From positions 17,221-81,220 of the forward strand of contig CAYVTZ010000013.1 in the NCBI GenBank assembly GCA_964454685.1: a stretch of 64,000 nt of DNA. The letters run 5' to 3'. The position numbers and the translations under genes were made by a program. The notes under the pieces were generated by a model, which had not been told where the DNA came from, did no database searches, and worked only from the letters and a program-made list of their open reading frames with translations. This document shows positions 7,405-15,720 of the stretch, piece by piece (positions within the stretch are counted from its first letter, which is position 1; every line of letters starts with the position of its first letter). Origin of the DNA: CAYVTZ01 sp964454685 (lineage in GTDB: Bacteria > Bacillota > Clostridia > Christensenellales > Christensenellaceae).

Positions 7405-9118
7405 CCGCGCCTCCTTCCGGCATCTGCGTCACCGCAATCTCGCGGTACACCTCGCAGTTACGCAACAACTCCTCGTGTTTGCCCATGCCCTCCAGCCTGC
7501 CTTGTTCCAGGACCAGAATCAAATCCATGCAACGCACCGTGTGAATGCGTTGCGAAATGAATAGAATCGTTTGCTGCGCATCCTTCAGTTCGTGCAGCAG
7601 TTTTGCCTCGGTCGCATAGTCCAGCGCGCTCACGCTGTCATCTAAAATCAAAATTTCCGGTCGCACCGCCAGTGCGCGCGCAATCGTAAGCCGTTGCCTC
7701 TGCCCACCGGAGAAGTTTTTACCTCCCTGCTGCACTTCGCTATCAAGGCCATTCGGCAGACTGCGTACAAAATCCTCCGCTTGCGCGATATGCAAACAGT
7801 GCCACAGCCACTCGTCCTCCGCATGTTCGTTGCCCATCTTCAAGTTTTCCCGAATGCTGCCCCGGAAAAGCACTGCTTTTTGCGGTACAATCCCTATTTT
7901 CTTGCGCAATGCCGCAAAAGGGATCTCCCGCACATCCACGCCCTGTATCTCGATTTCCCCTTGTGTTGGATCATAAAACCGCGCGATCAGTTGTGCCAGT
8001 GTGGATTTTCCGCTGCCCGTTCCTCCAATGATACCCACACGCGCGCCGCGCCGCACTGCAAAGCTTAGGTCCGATAACACCGGCTCCTTTGCGTATGCGA
8101 AGCTTAATTTGCGCACATCGATCGCAGGCGCATGCACGTCCTCATGCGGCGTCGTTTGCGGCGCACACAACGATGGCTCCGTTTCCAGCACCTCACTCAC
8201 ACGCGCGTCACTGGCGGCCGCCTTGGTGAAAATCACAACTAAGTTCGCAACTACAATCAACGCAAGCAGGATCTGCGTCATATAATTGACCAGAGCAATC
8301 ATCTGCCCCTGTTCCAGCATCCCCGCGTCGACTTGAACGCCCCCATACCAAAGCAGCGCAACAATGCCAACATTGACAATCATAAAGGTAATTGGGTTAA
8401 GCAGAGCTGAAATCCTGCCGACTCGTACACAGGTCTTTTGCAGATCGTCGCTTGCCTGTTCCATTCGCTGCCGCTCCTGCTTTTGCCGCGCAAACGCGCG
8501 TACCACGCGCGCCCCGCTCAGGTTTTCCCCCGTAATGCGGGCAACGCGGTCAATCAGCGCTTGGATGCTCCGGTAAAACGGCACAGACCGGCTCATAATC
8601 AAATACAAAACCAGCACCAATCCCACCGCAGCAATCACAAAAATGATAGAGATTTTTGCGTCGATCAACGCCGACATCACGGTTGCGCCAATCACCAAAA
8701 AAGGCGCACGCACCACCAGCCGGATCAGCATTGCCACCGCCAGCTGCAACTGGTTTACATCATTCGTTGTACGTGTGATCAAGGAAGGGGTGCCAAATTC
8801 ATCGATCTGTGCGTGTGAAAGCGTGCCGATTTTGGCAAAAAGCGCACGGCGCAGCTCTGTCCCAAATCCTTGCGAGGCACGTGCCGCAAAATACTGGCAC
8901 ACCAGCGCGCAGACCAGCCCTACCGCCGCAATCAGCACCATGAAGCCGCCCATGCGCAGCACGTATCCGCCGTCACCGCGGCGCACACCATTGTCGATGA
9001 TTGCCGCCATCACCAATGGCGCAATCAGTTCCAAGATCGCTTCAATCAACTTAAACAGCGGACCCAGGAACACTTCTTTCTTATAATTCTTTAAATATTT
9101 CCTTAGCCGAAACATCTT
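7397..9118 (-). CDS. ABC half-exporter (permease plus ATPase), first of a heterodimeric pair
   Basis: 573 residues from ATG 9118 (MFRLRKYLKNYKKE, GGGGA just upstream); an in-frame ATG at 9142 lacks a ribosome site and adds 8 residues atypical of the family. Six membrane helices occupy the first ~310 residues. The ATPase domain has Walker A (GGTGSGKSTLA), the canonical-type signature FSGGQ, Walker B ILILDDSVSALD with Asp where the catalytic Glu belongs, and Gln in place of the switch His (LFISQRIHT). Its own ATP site is therefore probably degenerate, while its signature completes the active site of the partner. It is the first gene of the exporter-methyltransferase-acetyltransferase operon and follows the csrA terminator. 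Confidence 0.92.
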   Translation of the reverse strand, partial: KMFRLRKYLKNYKKEVFLGPLFKLIEAILELIAPLVMAAIIDNGVRRGDGGYVLRMGGFMVLIAAVGLVCALVCQYFAARASQGFGTELRRALFAKIGTLSHAQIDEFGTPSLITRTTNDVNQLQLAVAMLIRLVVRAPFLVIGATVMSALIDAKISIIFVIAAVGLVLVLYLIMSRSVPFYRSIQALIDRVARITGENLSGARVVRAFARQKQERQRMEQASDDLQKTCVRVGRISALLNPITFMIVNVGIVALLWYGGVQVDAGMLEQGQMIALVNYMTQILLALIVVANLVVIFTKAAASDARVSEVLETEPSLCAPQTTPHEDVHAPAIDVRKLSFAYAKEPVLSDLSFAVRRGARVGIIGGTGSGKSTLAQLIARFYDPTQGEIEIQGVDVREIPFAALRKKIGIVPQKAVLFRGSIRENLKMGNEHAEDEWLWHCLHIAQAEDFVRSLPNGLDSEVQQGGKNFSGGQRQRLTIARALAVRPEILILDDSVSALDYATEAKLLHELKDAQQTILFISQRIHTVRCMDLILVLEQGRLEGMGKHEELLRNCEVYREIAVTQMPEGGADA

Positions 9119-9164
9119 GTTCCCCAAATTCGATTTTTCCATAACGCTATGCCAGAAAAAATAA

Positions 9165-9191
9165 CCAAAAAATAATGCCGCATTGCGGCAT
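9165..9191 (-). terminator. Strong Rho-independent terminator after csrA
   Basis: Read leftward, ATGCCGC-AAT-GCGGCAT forms a perfect 7-bp stem with a 3-base loop (9175-9191), followed by TATTTTTT. It lies 11 bases after the csrA stop and marks the end of the flagellar block, separating it from the ABC exporter genes. Confidence 0.9.
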
Positions 9192-9202
9192 CATCTTATC
9201 TT

Positions 9203-9448
9203 TCAATCTTTGCTTTCTTTGCCGATGCTCTTCTTGAGCCCCGCAAGTTGTACCAAATTCACATTCACATGCGCTGCGGTTTGGTTTTCCAGCACTACTT
9301 TTTTTAGTGTCTCATAACGATAGACCCGCATATTTTTGGGGGCTTCAATCCCGATTTTGACACGATCAGAATCAATATTCAGCAAGGTGATTTTGATGTC
9401 CTCGCCTATGATAATTGCCTCATTCGGCTTTCTCGTTAGCACTAGCAT
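9203..9448 (-). CDS. csrA: CsrA, carbon storage/flagellin translation regulator
   Basis: 81 residues from ATG 9448, which has GGAGGT 8 bases upstream; a second ATG 6 bases earlier is too close to that site. The protein begins MLVLTRKPNEAIIIGEDIKITLL and carries APKNMRVYRYE, where the RNA-binding Arg of the family sits. CsrA dimers bind GGA motifs and block ribosome access; in Bacillus the main target is the hag mRNA. The gene overlaps the end of fliW by 29 bases, so the regulator and its antagonist are coupled. The C-terminal extension (to ~81) fits Firmicutes CsrA. The hag leader in this window has a near-consensus CsrA site at 62309-62320. Confidence 0.97.
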   Translation of the reverse strand: MLVLTRKPNEAIIIGEDIKITLLNIDSDRVKIGIEAPKNMRVYRYETLKKVVLENQTAAHVNVNLVQLAGLKKSIGKESKD

Positions 9449-9908
9449 CGGCATCCACCTCCCCGTTTTGATAATAAGCAAGCAACGCATCATACACCGG
9501 ATGCTGCAACGAATATGCCTTATGATCCATCATAATCTGCACACCAATCATCTTCTTCATATTGATGAGCAACGGCGCCATCAAATTGATCGTCATTTTG
9601 GTCAATTCCTCCGGCAAAACCATGATGTTGAGCACCACAAGGTCTTCCTCCTCATGTGTCTCGATCAAGTCCAGCTCTTCATCATCCACCACAATTTCAT
9701 AATCCGGTTTCAGCACAAACGGGTTGACAATCGGAATCGAAATGTCTGCATCCTCAATGCTTTGCAGCCATTGAATTGGGTCGGTTTGGTCACATCGCAC
9801 AATCGCATATTGCGATAGCTTTTCCAGACCGGGCAGTCCGCCCGGAAACATTATGATACTATTGCGGTCAATGCTGATCTCACCAAAGCGTGTCGATTGA
9901 ATATCCAC
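9420..9908 (-). CDS. fliW: FliW, flagellar assembly factor and CsrA antagonist
   Basis: 162 residues from a GTG start with AAGGAG 10 bases upstream. Family features are TRFGEISIDRNSIIMFPGGLPGLE at the start, followed by PIVNPFVLKPDYEI and the LMAPLLINMKKMIGVQIMM segment. FliW binds either flagellin or CsrA: when free flagellin falls, FliW moves to CsrA and releases hag translation. Its acidic C-terminal tail (EVDADASANEKAE) fits the region thought to contact CsrA. It lies directly upstream of, and overlaps, csrA at the end of the late flagellar genes. Confidence 0.95.
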   Translation of the reverse strand: MDIQSTRFGEISIDRNSIIMFPGGLPGLEKLSQYAIVRCDQTDPIQWLQSIEDADISIPIVNPFVLKPDYEIVVDDEELDLIETHEEEDLVVLNIMVLPEELTKMTINLMAPLLINMKKMIGVQIMMDHKAYSLQHPVYDALLAYYQNGEVDADASANEKAE

Positions 9909-9927
9909 AAATAAAGTTCTCCTTTGT

Positions 9928-10533
9928 CTAAATGCTCTTATCTACTTTTTTTCCTTGCTTTTGGGGCACCGCATCCTCATTAACGGAGATATGCACCTGC
10001 GCATGGTCTTTAATTTTGATCTCCACAGAATAAGGCGTTACTGTGATATCCGGCATAAAACTATCATCCCAGACAATTTCAAATTCACCCTGCGACCACT
10101 GGATGCTCATTTTCGCTTCCGTCCACTCAATCGAGGGCGAAGAAGCTCCGCTGCTCATTGCGATTTGCGGGCTTACCTGCAAAATATCTTCCAATGCCAG
10201 TTCGCCAACCATGTTTCTGGACGAACCAAGATAATTCTGAATCTGGCTCATAGAATCACCCTGCGCCACCATGCGCTGAATTGCTTCCTGAACCATTTGC
10301 CTGGCCGTATCCCGCATATATTGCCGAAAGCTATCCGGAGAGCGCATCCCACGCTCATTCCAAACGCTGCGCCAGTCCACCTTCATTTGAGGGCGCTGGC
10401 TTTCCACCATCATGCGCGGCGGTGTAGATTTCACCGTGAAATTACGGCGCGGCCGGTTCTGGATTTGCAGCTGCGCGCGCGTAGAGCTGATGTCCAAAGT
10501 TGCCCGACTCGATTGAATGCTTAATGCCTTCAC
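9928..10533 (-). CDS. DUF6470-family (YviE-like) protein of unknown function
   Basis: 201 residues from a GTG start. The protein is soluble and has no signal or membrane segment. It opens with short beta-strand-like repeats (LSIQSSRATLDISSTRAQLQIQN), has an amphipathic helical centre with Gly-Asp (~65-105) and ends in strands (ITVTPYSVEIKIKD). Gene position between flgL and fliW is the same as for yviE in Bacillus subtilis, which supports the assignment. Its role is unknown; a chaperone or assembly function for hook-filament junction proteins is only a guess from the neighbours. Confidence 0.75.
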   Translation of the reverse strand: MKALSIQSSRATLDISSTRAQLQIQNRPRRNFTVKSTPPRMMVESQRPQMKVDWRSVWNERGMRSPDSFRQYMRDTARQMVQEAIQRMVAQGDSMSQIQNYLGSSRNMVGELALEDILQVSPQIAMSSGASSPSIEWTEAKMSIQWSQGEFEIVWDDSFMPDITVTPYSVEIKIKDHAQVHISVNEDAVPQKQGKKVDKSI

Positions 10534-10557
10534 CCTACATCACCCATTTCATGAAAA

Positions 10558-12135
10558 TTACTTCAGAAAATCCATCAATGACATTTGGATAATCTGAGAG
10601 CCACTTGCAAGTGCCTGCTTGAATATCGTGTTTGTGTACTGATATTTCATAATGGTTTCAGCCTGATCAATGTCCTCCACATCCGAGCGAATCGCCTCAT
10701 AATTGATCGCGTCCATCGAATAGCGGTTCGACATTGTTTTTAACTGCTCTGTGCGTGCACCGCTTGTCACCATCCCAACAATCAAGTTATCCTGCACCTT
10801 TGTCAAGGCAGTCAGATGCTTGGTCAAATCATCGTTGGATGCTCCGTTTTCCAAATCCCGCGCAAGATTCAACAACGTCTGGAACATATTTGTGCTTCCT
10901 GTCCCGGCCAGCTCAACACCATTAAAGGTAACCGTCTGCTTTAGGTTGAACCCTGTTTCAAACTGTACGCGCTGCGTCGCCTCTTCCCCCAGCTTCGAGG
11001 TCACAAACTCCGCAGAACCGATCAATTTTGCCAGTTCCTCCGGTGTTGTGGGGACCACATAAGGCGGATTGGATGCCGGATCCGCAGTCGTTGACCAACT
11101 GACGGTGCCCAAACCGAGCGCCGATAAATCCACAGATCCGTTGTTAACGTCGGTTGCGTCCAGCGTGTGCCGCGCAAATTCCGCTCCATTGGAGTCCGTG
11201 AAAATCAACGTACTGCCCTGCATACTGATTTGATATTTTTCATTTTCACCGATTGCACCCGTCCACTGCAAGTGCGAATCCGCTTTGCTGCTCATCACGG
11301 CCGATGTCTGCGTGTTCACGGTCTTTGCGCCCGCTACCGCGCCTGCGATCTCTGCCGGGGTGCCCAGCGCCGGGTCGGCTTTGTTCGTCCAACTGATCTT
11401 GCCGAATCCTTGCGCGGTTAAGTCAATCTCTCCCGCCTGCACATCAGCCGCCGTCACGGTATATCGTTCCTGCTCCTGCACCACGCCGTTTTCATCTGTA
11501 TACGAAAACACAATGTCATCACCATCTGCACTCACGGCGTAGGCACGGTTATCAACCGTCATGCTGCCCGTCCACGCAAAGTCCTTTGCATTGGTCGTGT
11601 TTGCCATTTCTCCACTTGTGGTAATGCCATCCGGCGGCAATGTTAGATCGCAACCATTGTACAGCACTTTGGTTATTTTTCCGTTCTCGTCGCGTATTGC
11701 CTTGAATGGTTCATTGGTCGTGTTAAAGCCACCGAATAAATACTGATCGCCAATCACCGAGTTGGACATCTGCAAAATATGATCGGTCAATTCACGCACT
11801 TGCAAAGCATAGTTCTGTTTGTCCGATGGATTCGTTGTGCCCATCGCCGCAGTCGTCAGCTCCTTTAAGCTGATCATCACCTGCTCCATCTCCGTAATTG
11901 CAGTCTCCGCCTGTGTTGCCCAATGGTTTGCAGAAGATACATTCTTTCTGAATTGCTCCAGGCGCCTAATCTGTTGGCGCGCCGTCATACTGTTCAGCAC
12001 TCCCACCGGGTCGCTGGAAAGTCTCACAATCCTGCGGTTGCTGGCGAGTTGGTCGCTATATTTGCTCACCTTAAACACATTATTGCTCAAGTTGTTGAGC
12101 ATATTATCAATCATCATAGAGTTGGTAATTCTCAT
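10558..12135 (-). CDS. flgL: FlgL, hook-filament junction protein 3, enlarged
   Basis: 525 residues, against ~300 in most species. The conserved flagellin-like ends are present: MRITNSMMIDNMLNNLSNN at the start and helical heptads at the end (AETIMKYQYTNTIFKQALA). The extra length comes from the centre, where two related modules follow each other: ~187-272 (FAWTGSM ... ISWTNKADPALGTPAEIA) and ~289-378 (LQWTGAI ... VSWSTTADPAS ... TPEELA). They look like a tandem duplication of a surface D2-type domain. FlgL is exported by the flagellar secretion system and joins FlgK to the filament. AAGGAGGG precedes the ATG, and flgK lies 26 bases upstream. Confidence 0.95.
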   Translation of the reverse strand: MRITNSMMIDNMLNNLSNNVFKVSKYSDQLASNRRIVRLSSDPVGVLNSMTARQQIRRLEQFRKNVSSANHWATQAETAITEMEQVMISLKELTTAAMGTTNPSDKQNYALQVRELTDHILQMSNSVIGDQYLFGGFNTTNEPFKAIRDENGKITKVLYNGCDLTLPPDGITTSGEMANTTNAKDFAWTGSMTVDNRAYAVSADGDDIVFSYTDENGVVQEQERYTVTAADVQAGEIDLTAQGFGKISWTNKADPALGTPAEIAGAVAGAKTVNTQTSAVMSSKADSHLQWTGAIGENEKYQISMQGSTLIFTDSNGAEFARHTLDATDVNNGSVDLSALGLGTVSWSTTADPASNPPYVVPTTPEELAKLIGSAEFVTSKLGEEATQRVQFETGFNLKQTVTFNGVELAGTGSTNMFQTLLNLARDLENGASNDDLTKHLTALTKVQDNLIVGMVTSGARTEQLKTMSNRYSMDAINYEAIRSDVEDIDQAETIMKYQYTNTIFKQALASGSQIIQMSLMDFLK

Positions 12136-12161
12136 GTCCGCTGTCCCTCCTTCAAAGCCGC

Positions 12162-13712
12162 TTATCTGCCGACCAGACCCATCTTATTAATCAAAACGTC
12201 CAATCCTTCGTCCACCGCCGTAATCACACGCGATGCCGCTTTGTACGCATACCCAAAGCGGATGATGTTGGTCATCTCCTCATCCAGCGAAACACCACTG
12301 ATGGATTTGCGCTGTTGATCGACATGCGATTTCATGACCGATTGCGCCTTGTACGTGTCCGTGATATGATTCATGTTGATTCCGATATCATTGAGAACCG
12401 CGCGATACGCACTGTCGATGTTGTCCGCTGTGCCGGCTTCATTTTTCTTGGTTACCAGCTCGCACATTGCTAAGATGGTTTTGTTATTGCCTTTCTGATC
12501 GTTGCCTTCTCCCGGCACGATAGGCATATCTGACGTGGCAATGTTTGCCACATTTTTAATGATATTAGCATCCACTTTAAAGTCTTTCGCCGTGATTTTA
12601 TCATACATCGGTTTCCCGTCCGCATCCAGTTCCACTTGAAAAAACCGGATCCCCGTCTTGCTTTGCGTCGAGCCGTCCACGGGAATCGTGTACCCTTTCT
12701 CGTGAACTGCGTTCATGTCTGCCGCAATTTTTTGGCACAGCTTGTTCAGCTCATGCACCACAAACGGAATCCCGATCGAATCCTTGGAGTTCCCGTCGCG
12801 GATGTCCAGATACCCGCGCATCGCGCCATCGCGGAACGTAATCGCGTTGCCGGTCGGGTCGCCATTGCTGTCCGCCCAATAAACGCCATATAAAGAAGTT
12901 TCCCCATTGTTAAGAGGATTCGGCACATCATCATTTACCGCAAGCTGCTTATAATTTGCATGTCGCACTAGATTCCTGCCATCCAGTTGCACCACCAGCT
13001 GCCCGTTCGGGTCCTCGTAAGTGGAAATGTCCGCAAGTCCGGAAAGCTGATCCAGCAAAAGGTTGCGCTCATCCCGCAAGTCGTTTGCCTTGGCTCCGGA
13101 AAGTTCGTAGCCGTAAATCTGCTCATTTAATTGCGCAATCTGCTTGGCAAGCGCGTTGATCTCATTCGTCGTAATTTTAACTGATTCGTTGATGGTATTC
13201 TGCTGCTCTACCAAACGGTTGTAATAATAGTTCATGGTGTCCGTCATGGATTGCGCCTGCTGCAAAAGATTTTCGCGCAATTCGGTTTTCTCCGGCGCTT
13301 TGGAAAGCTCCTGCAACGCATCATAAAACCCGGCAAATATCTTAGAAACCCCGCTTGCAGTGTCCATATCATCCAGTTCATTGTTAAACAGAGATTCCAC
13401 ATATTCAAAATATTGCTGCTTGGTCTGCCACTTGGTTGTGGTACCGTTTTCCTTGCGATATTGGTAATCCAAAAACGGATTGCGCACCTGCTCCACGCAG
13501 ATGGTATCCACTCCGCGTCCTGATGTGCCACGCGCGTCGATCGCAATAAAAGAGTTCCCCGCGATGGGGGGCAATGCTGCCGTACTCAAGCGCTGGCGCG
13601 TAAAGCCGTTGGTATCCACATTCGAAATGTTGTGGCCCGTAATGTCCAGTTGGTTTTGGCTGATAAATAAGCCAGTTCTTGCTATTTCAAGTCCATAAAA
13701 AGTAGATCTCAT
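12162..13712 (-). CDS. flgK: FlgK, hook-filament junction protein 1
   Basis: 516 residues from ATG 13712 (MRSTFYGLEIARTG), which has GAGG 8 bases upstream; a GTG two codons earlier is too close. The N-terminal rod/hook motif LDITGHNISNVDTNGFTRQ is intact, and the C-terminus has GVSLDEEMTNIIRFGYAYKAASRVITAVDEGLD, the usual helix end of FlgK. It is an exported structural protein linking the hook to FlgL and the filament. It starts 10 bases after the flgN-like gene, its likely export chaperone. Confidence 0.96.
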   Translation of the reverse strand: MRSTFYGLEIARTGLFISQNQLDITGHNISNVDTNGFTRQRLSTAALPPIAGNSFIAIDARGTSGRGVDTICVEQVRNPFLDYQYRKENGTTTKWQTKQQYFEYVESLFNNELDDMDTASGVSKIFAGFYDALQELSKAPEKTELRENLLQQAQSMTDTMNYYYNRLVEQQNTINESVKITTNEINALAKQIAQLNEQIYGYELSGAKANDLRDERNLLLDQLSGLADISTYEDPNGQLVVQLDGRNLVRHANYKQLAVNDDVPNPLNNGETSLYGVYWADSNGDPTGNAITFRDGAMRGYLDIRDGNSKDSIGIPFVVHELNKLCQKIAADMNAVHEKGYTIPVDGSTQSKTGIRFFQVELDADGKPMYDKITAKDFKVDANIIKNVANIATSDMPIVPGEGNDQKGNNKTILAMCELVTKKNEAGTADNIDSAYRAVLNDIGINMNHITDTYKAQSVMKSHVDQQRKSISGVSLDEEMTNIIRFGYAYKAASRVITAVDEGLDVLINKMGLVGR

Positions 13713-13722
13713 ATTCACTTCC

Positions 13723-14214
13723 TCATGCTTGGCTGTCGATGATGTTCACGTTTTTCGCGTTTCCTTCTTCCACAATGCCAGAGTTCCCATAGATATTGCT
13801 TGTCTGCGGCTCCACAAGAAACATGTTCACCATATAGTCCACATATTCCATATGCAACTCAATCAATCCCTGCATCTGCGCATTCACCAGCTTTTGCTGG
13901 TTGAACAGTTCTTTAAGCGCCTGCGCATTTTCGTCCAGCCGCCTGCACTGCTCCTGCGTTGCATAGGCATACAGCTCTTGCAAAGTCGGCAGCTCCGCCA
14001 ACTGCTGTTCCGCTGCCAGCGATGCAACCAGCGCGACGCGTTGTTCTTCCAAATCCGAAATCCGGGAAACAAATTCCCACTCGCGTTTTACAATCTCATT
14101 CACGCTTTGCGCGTCGTTTTCGATGATGCTTTCCTTTTTTTGCAAGGATAGCGCATAGACTTGCTCATACGCCTGTCGCTGCGCCTCCAAAATCTCGATC
14201 AGCTTTTCTATCAT
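13723..14214 (-). CDS. flgN: FlgN-family export chaperone for FlgK/FlgL
   Basis: 163 residues, mostly alpha-helical with heptads (IEILEAQRQAYEQVYALSLQKKESI). The central region has the KREWEFVSRISDLEEQR helix seen in Firmicutes FlgN (YvyG). FlgN keeps FlgK and FlgL unfolded in the cytoplasm and brings them to the export gate. Its place between flgM and flgK is the standard order. GAGGGT lies ~9 bases before the ATG, inside the last codons of flgM. Confidence 0.87.
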   Translation of the reverse strand: MIEKLIEILEAQRQAYEQVYALSLQKKESIIENDAQSVNEIVKREWEFVSRISDLEEQRVALVASLAAEQQLAELPTLQELYAYATQEQCRRLDENAQALKELFNQQKLVNAQMQGLIELHMEYVDYMVNMFLVEPQTSNIYGNSGIVEEGNAKNVNIIDSQA

Positions 14215-14218
14215 GAAA

Positions 14219-14503
14219 TCACACCCTCACGGAAAACAAAATCGCTTCCGCAAGTTTCGCGTCATCCACTTGGTAGCTGCCGGAGCTGATCTGCTGCTTC
14301 AGCGCACTCAAATCCTGCGCGGGCATCACAGGCTCCTCCATCGAAGCCTTTGCCGCTTTGAAAATTTCGTGGAAGGAAGCAGCCTCGCTGGAAATCTCAA
14401 CGCGGTCACTCTGCTGACTCTTCTCCGATCTGTTGATTGCATTGTTTGCAACCCCGCGATACCGTTCTACCGCTTGTATCGATCCGGTTAAATTGATCCT
14501 CAT
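14219..14503 (-). CDS. flgM: FlgM, anti-sigma-28 factor
   Basis: 94 residues, the usual size. It begins MRINLTGSIQAVERYRG, has DRVEISSEA in the middle and the sigma-binding C-terminal helices QISSGSYQVDDAKLAEAILF. FlgM holds the flagellar sigma factor (gene at 17494-18309) until hook completion lets it be exported. It is the fourth gene of the unit behind the sigma-28 promoter at 16541-16569, so it probably sits under control of the factor it inhibits. Confidence 0.93.
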   Translation of the reverse strand: MRINLTGSIQAVERYRGVANNAINRSEKSQQSDRVEISSEAASFHEIFKAAKASMEEPVMPAQDLSALKQQISSGSYQVDDAKLAEAILFSVRV

Positions 14504-14515
14504 ACATGCATCCTC

Positions 14516-14932
14516 CTACTTCTTAATGTGTAACCGTTCCGAGCTACTGCCCAATCCTGCCGGTGCAGGTTTTTCCTTCACCGGAACTTCCTTCTTTGGC
14601 AACACCCGATTCAGTGCATTTGAAATCGAGCCGGCGCACTCTTTACACATCCGTCCGCTGGTAACGGGCTTTCCGCATTTTTCACAACACAGCGAGCCGT
14701 CTGCAGACTTCATTTCCAGCCTGCCCTCTCTCAGAAAATGCAGAATCGTCGCCTCTTCCACACCGGTTTTCTCTGAAAGTTCCAACACCGTAGCGCTTGG
14801 GTAATTGTACAGATAGTTTTTAATCAGATCAAACTTTCTTTCCACTTCCATCAAACACATCGGGCATTCGTTCTTACCGTTGAACGGAAAAATTTTCCCG
14901 CACGATTTACATTTTACATACTTCCCTGCCAT
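14516..14932 (-). CDS. YvyF-like flagellar operon protein with two zinc-ribbon-like Cys pairs
   Basis: 138 residues. Two CxxC knuckles near the start (CKSCGKIFPFNGKNECPMC) and two more at ~103-117 (CEKCGKPVTSGRMCKEC) flank a helix-turn-helix-like segment (ATVLELSEKTGVEEATILHFLREGRLE). This is the architecture of the YvyF family found next to flgM in Bacillus and Clostridia. The role is not settled; metal binding and DNA or protein contact are likely from the motifs. The C-terminal ~30 residues are Pro/Lys-rich and probably disordered. Confidence 0.88.
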   Translation of the reverse strand: MAGKYVKCKSCGKIFPFNGKNECPMCLMEVERKFDLIKNYLYNYPSATVLELSEKTGVEEATILHFLREGRLEMKSADGSLCCEKCGKPVTSGRMCKECAGSISNALNRVLPKKEVPVKEKPAPAGLGSSSERLHIKK

Positions 14933-14943
14933 ATCCTACCACC

Positions 14944-15705
14944 TCATCTCAGCTGATTCGCTGTTCCATCCATCTGATCCGCAGTGGAGAGCGCGCGTGA
15001 AGAAATCTGCATTGCGCGACTGCTACGAATCATTCGCGAAAACTCTTCCGCCATATTCACGTTAGAGCCTTCCAACACTCTCTGCTCAACCTTGGTGTCC
15101 AGGGCTGCGCGTTGTGCCTGTCCCGATGCTGTCGATACCGCAAATAAATTATCCGAAACCGCTTGTAAGCCTTCGCGGTTTGTAAAATCAAACATACCCA
15201 ATCGCGCGTAAGACACATTGTTGCCACCATTGTAAATCTGCCCATCCGTCCCGATGCGCACTTCAGTGCCCTGCAAACGAATACGCTGACCGTTTTGATC
15301 CAGCACATAATAACCCTTCGAAGTCACCAGATATTCTCCGTCTGCCTGCACATCCCGTGCAAAACTGCCATCGCGCGTGTATAGCCGCTCTCCTGCAGGG
15401 CTTTGCACTGCAAAAAATCCTTCGCCATTCAAGTAGCAGTCAAGCTCTCTGCCCGTTTCCAGATACTGCCCCGGCGAAAAAATACGCGTAATGCCCGAGA
15501 CCAGCGTCCCGTGACCCTTTTGCATGTCAATGCCCGCCTGCGGCTGCACCACGCGCTGCATGCTCTGATAAAGCGCGTCTTTAAAATCGACACGGCTGGC
15601 TTTGAAGCCGTTTGTGTTCAAATTTGCCAAGTTGTTTGCGATGGTATCCAAACTTCTTTGTTGGGATGTAATTCCCATCGCCGCTGTGTATGCTCCCTGC
15701 ATCAT
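14944..15705 (-). CDS. flgG: FlgG-type distal rod protein (FlhP-like)
   Basis: 253 residues. The N-terminus MMQGAYTAAMGITSQQRSLDTIANNLANLNTNGFKA carries the rod/hook signature, and the C-terminus LEGSNVNMAEEFSRMIRSSRAMQISSRAL is the matching helix. It is exported to form part of the rod/hook base. Two similar genes lie in tandem, as flhO-flhP do in Bacillus; this second one is closest to FlgG/FlhP. It follows the flgF-like gene by 15 bases. Confidence 0.9.
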   Translation of the reverse strand: MMQGAYTAAMGITSQQRSLDTIANNLANLNTNGFKASRVDFKDALYQSMQRVVQPQAGIDMQKGHGTLVSGITRIFSPGQYLETGRELDCYLNGEGFFAVQSPAGERLYTRDGSFARDVQADGEYLVTSKGYYVLDQNGQRIRLQGTEVRIGTDGQIYNGGNNVSYARLGMFDFTNREGLQAVSDNLFAVSTASGQAQRAALDTKVEQRVLEGSNVNMAEEFSRMIRSSRAMQISSRALSTADQMDGTANQLR

Positions 15706-15720
15706 AATTCCGTTACCCCG

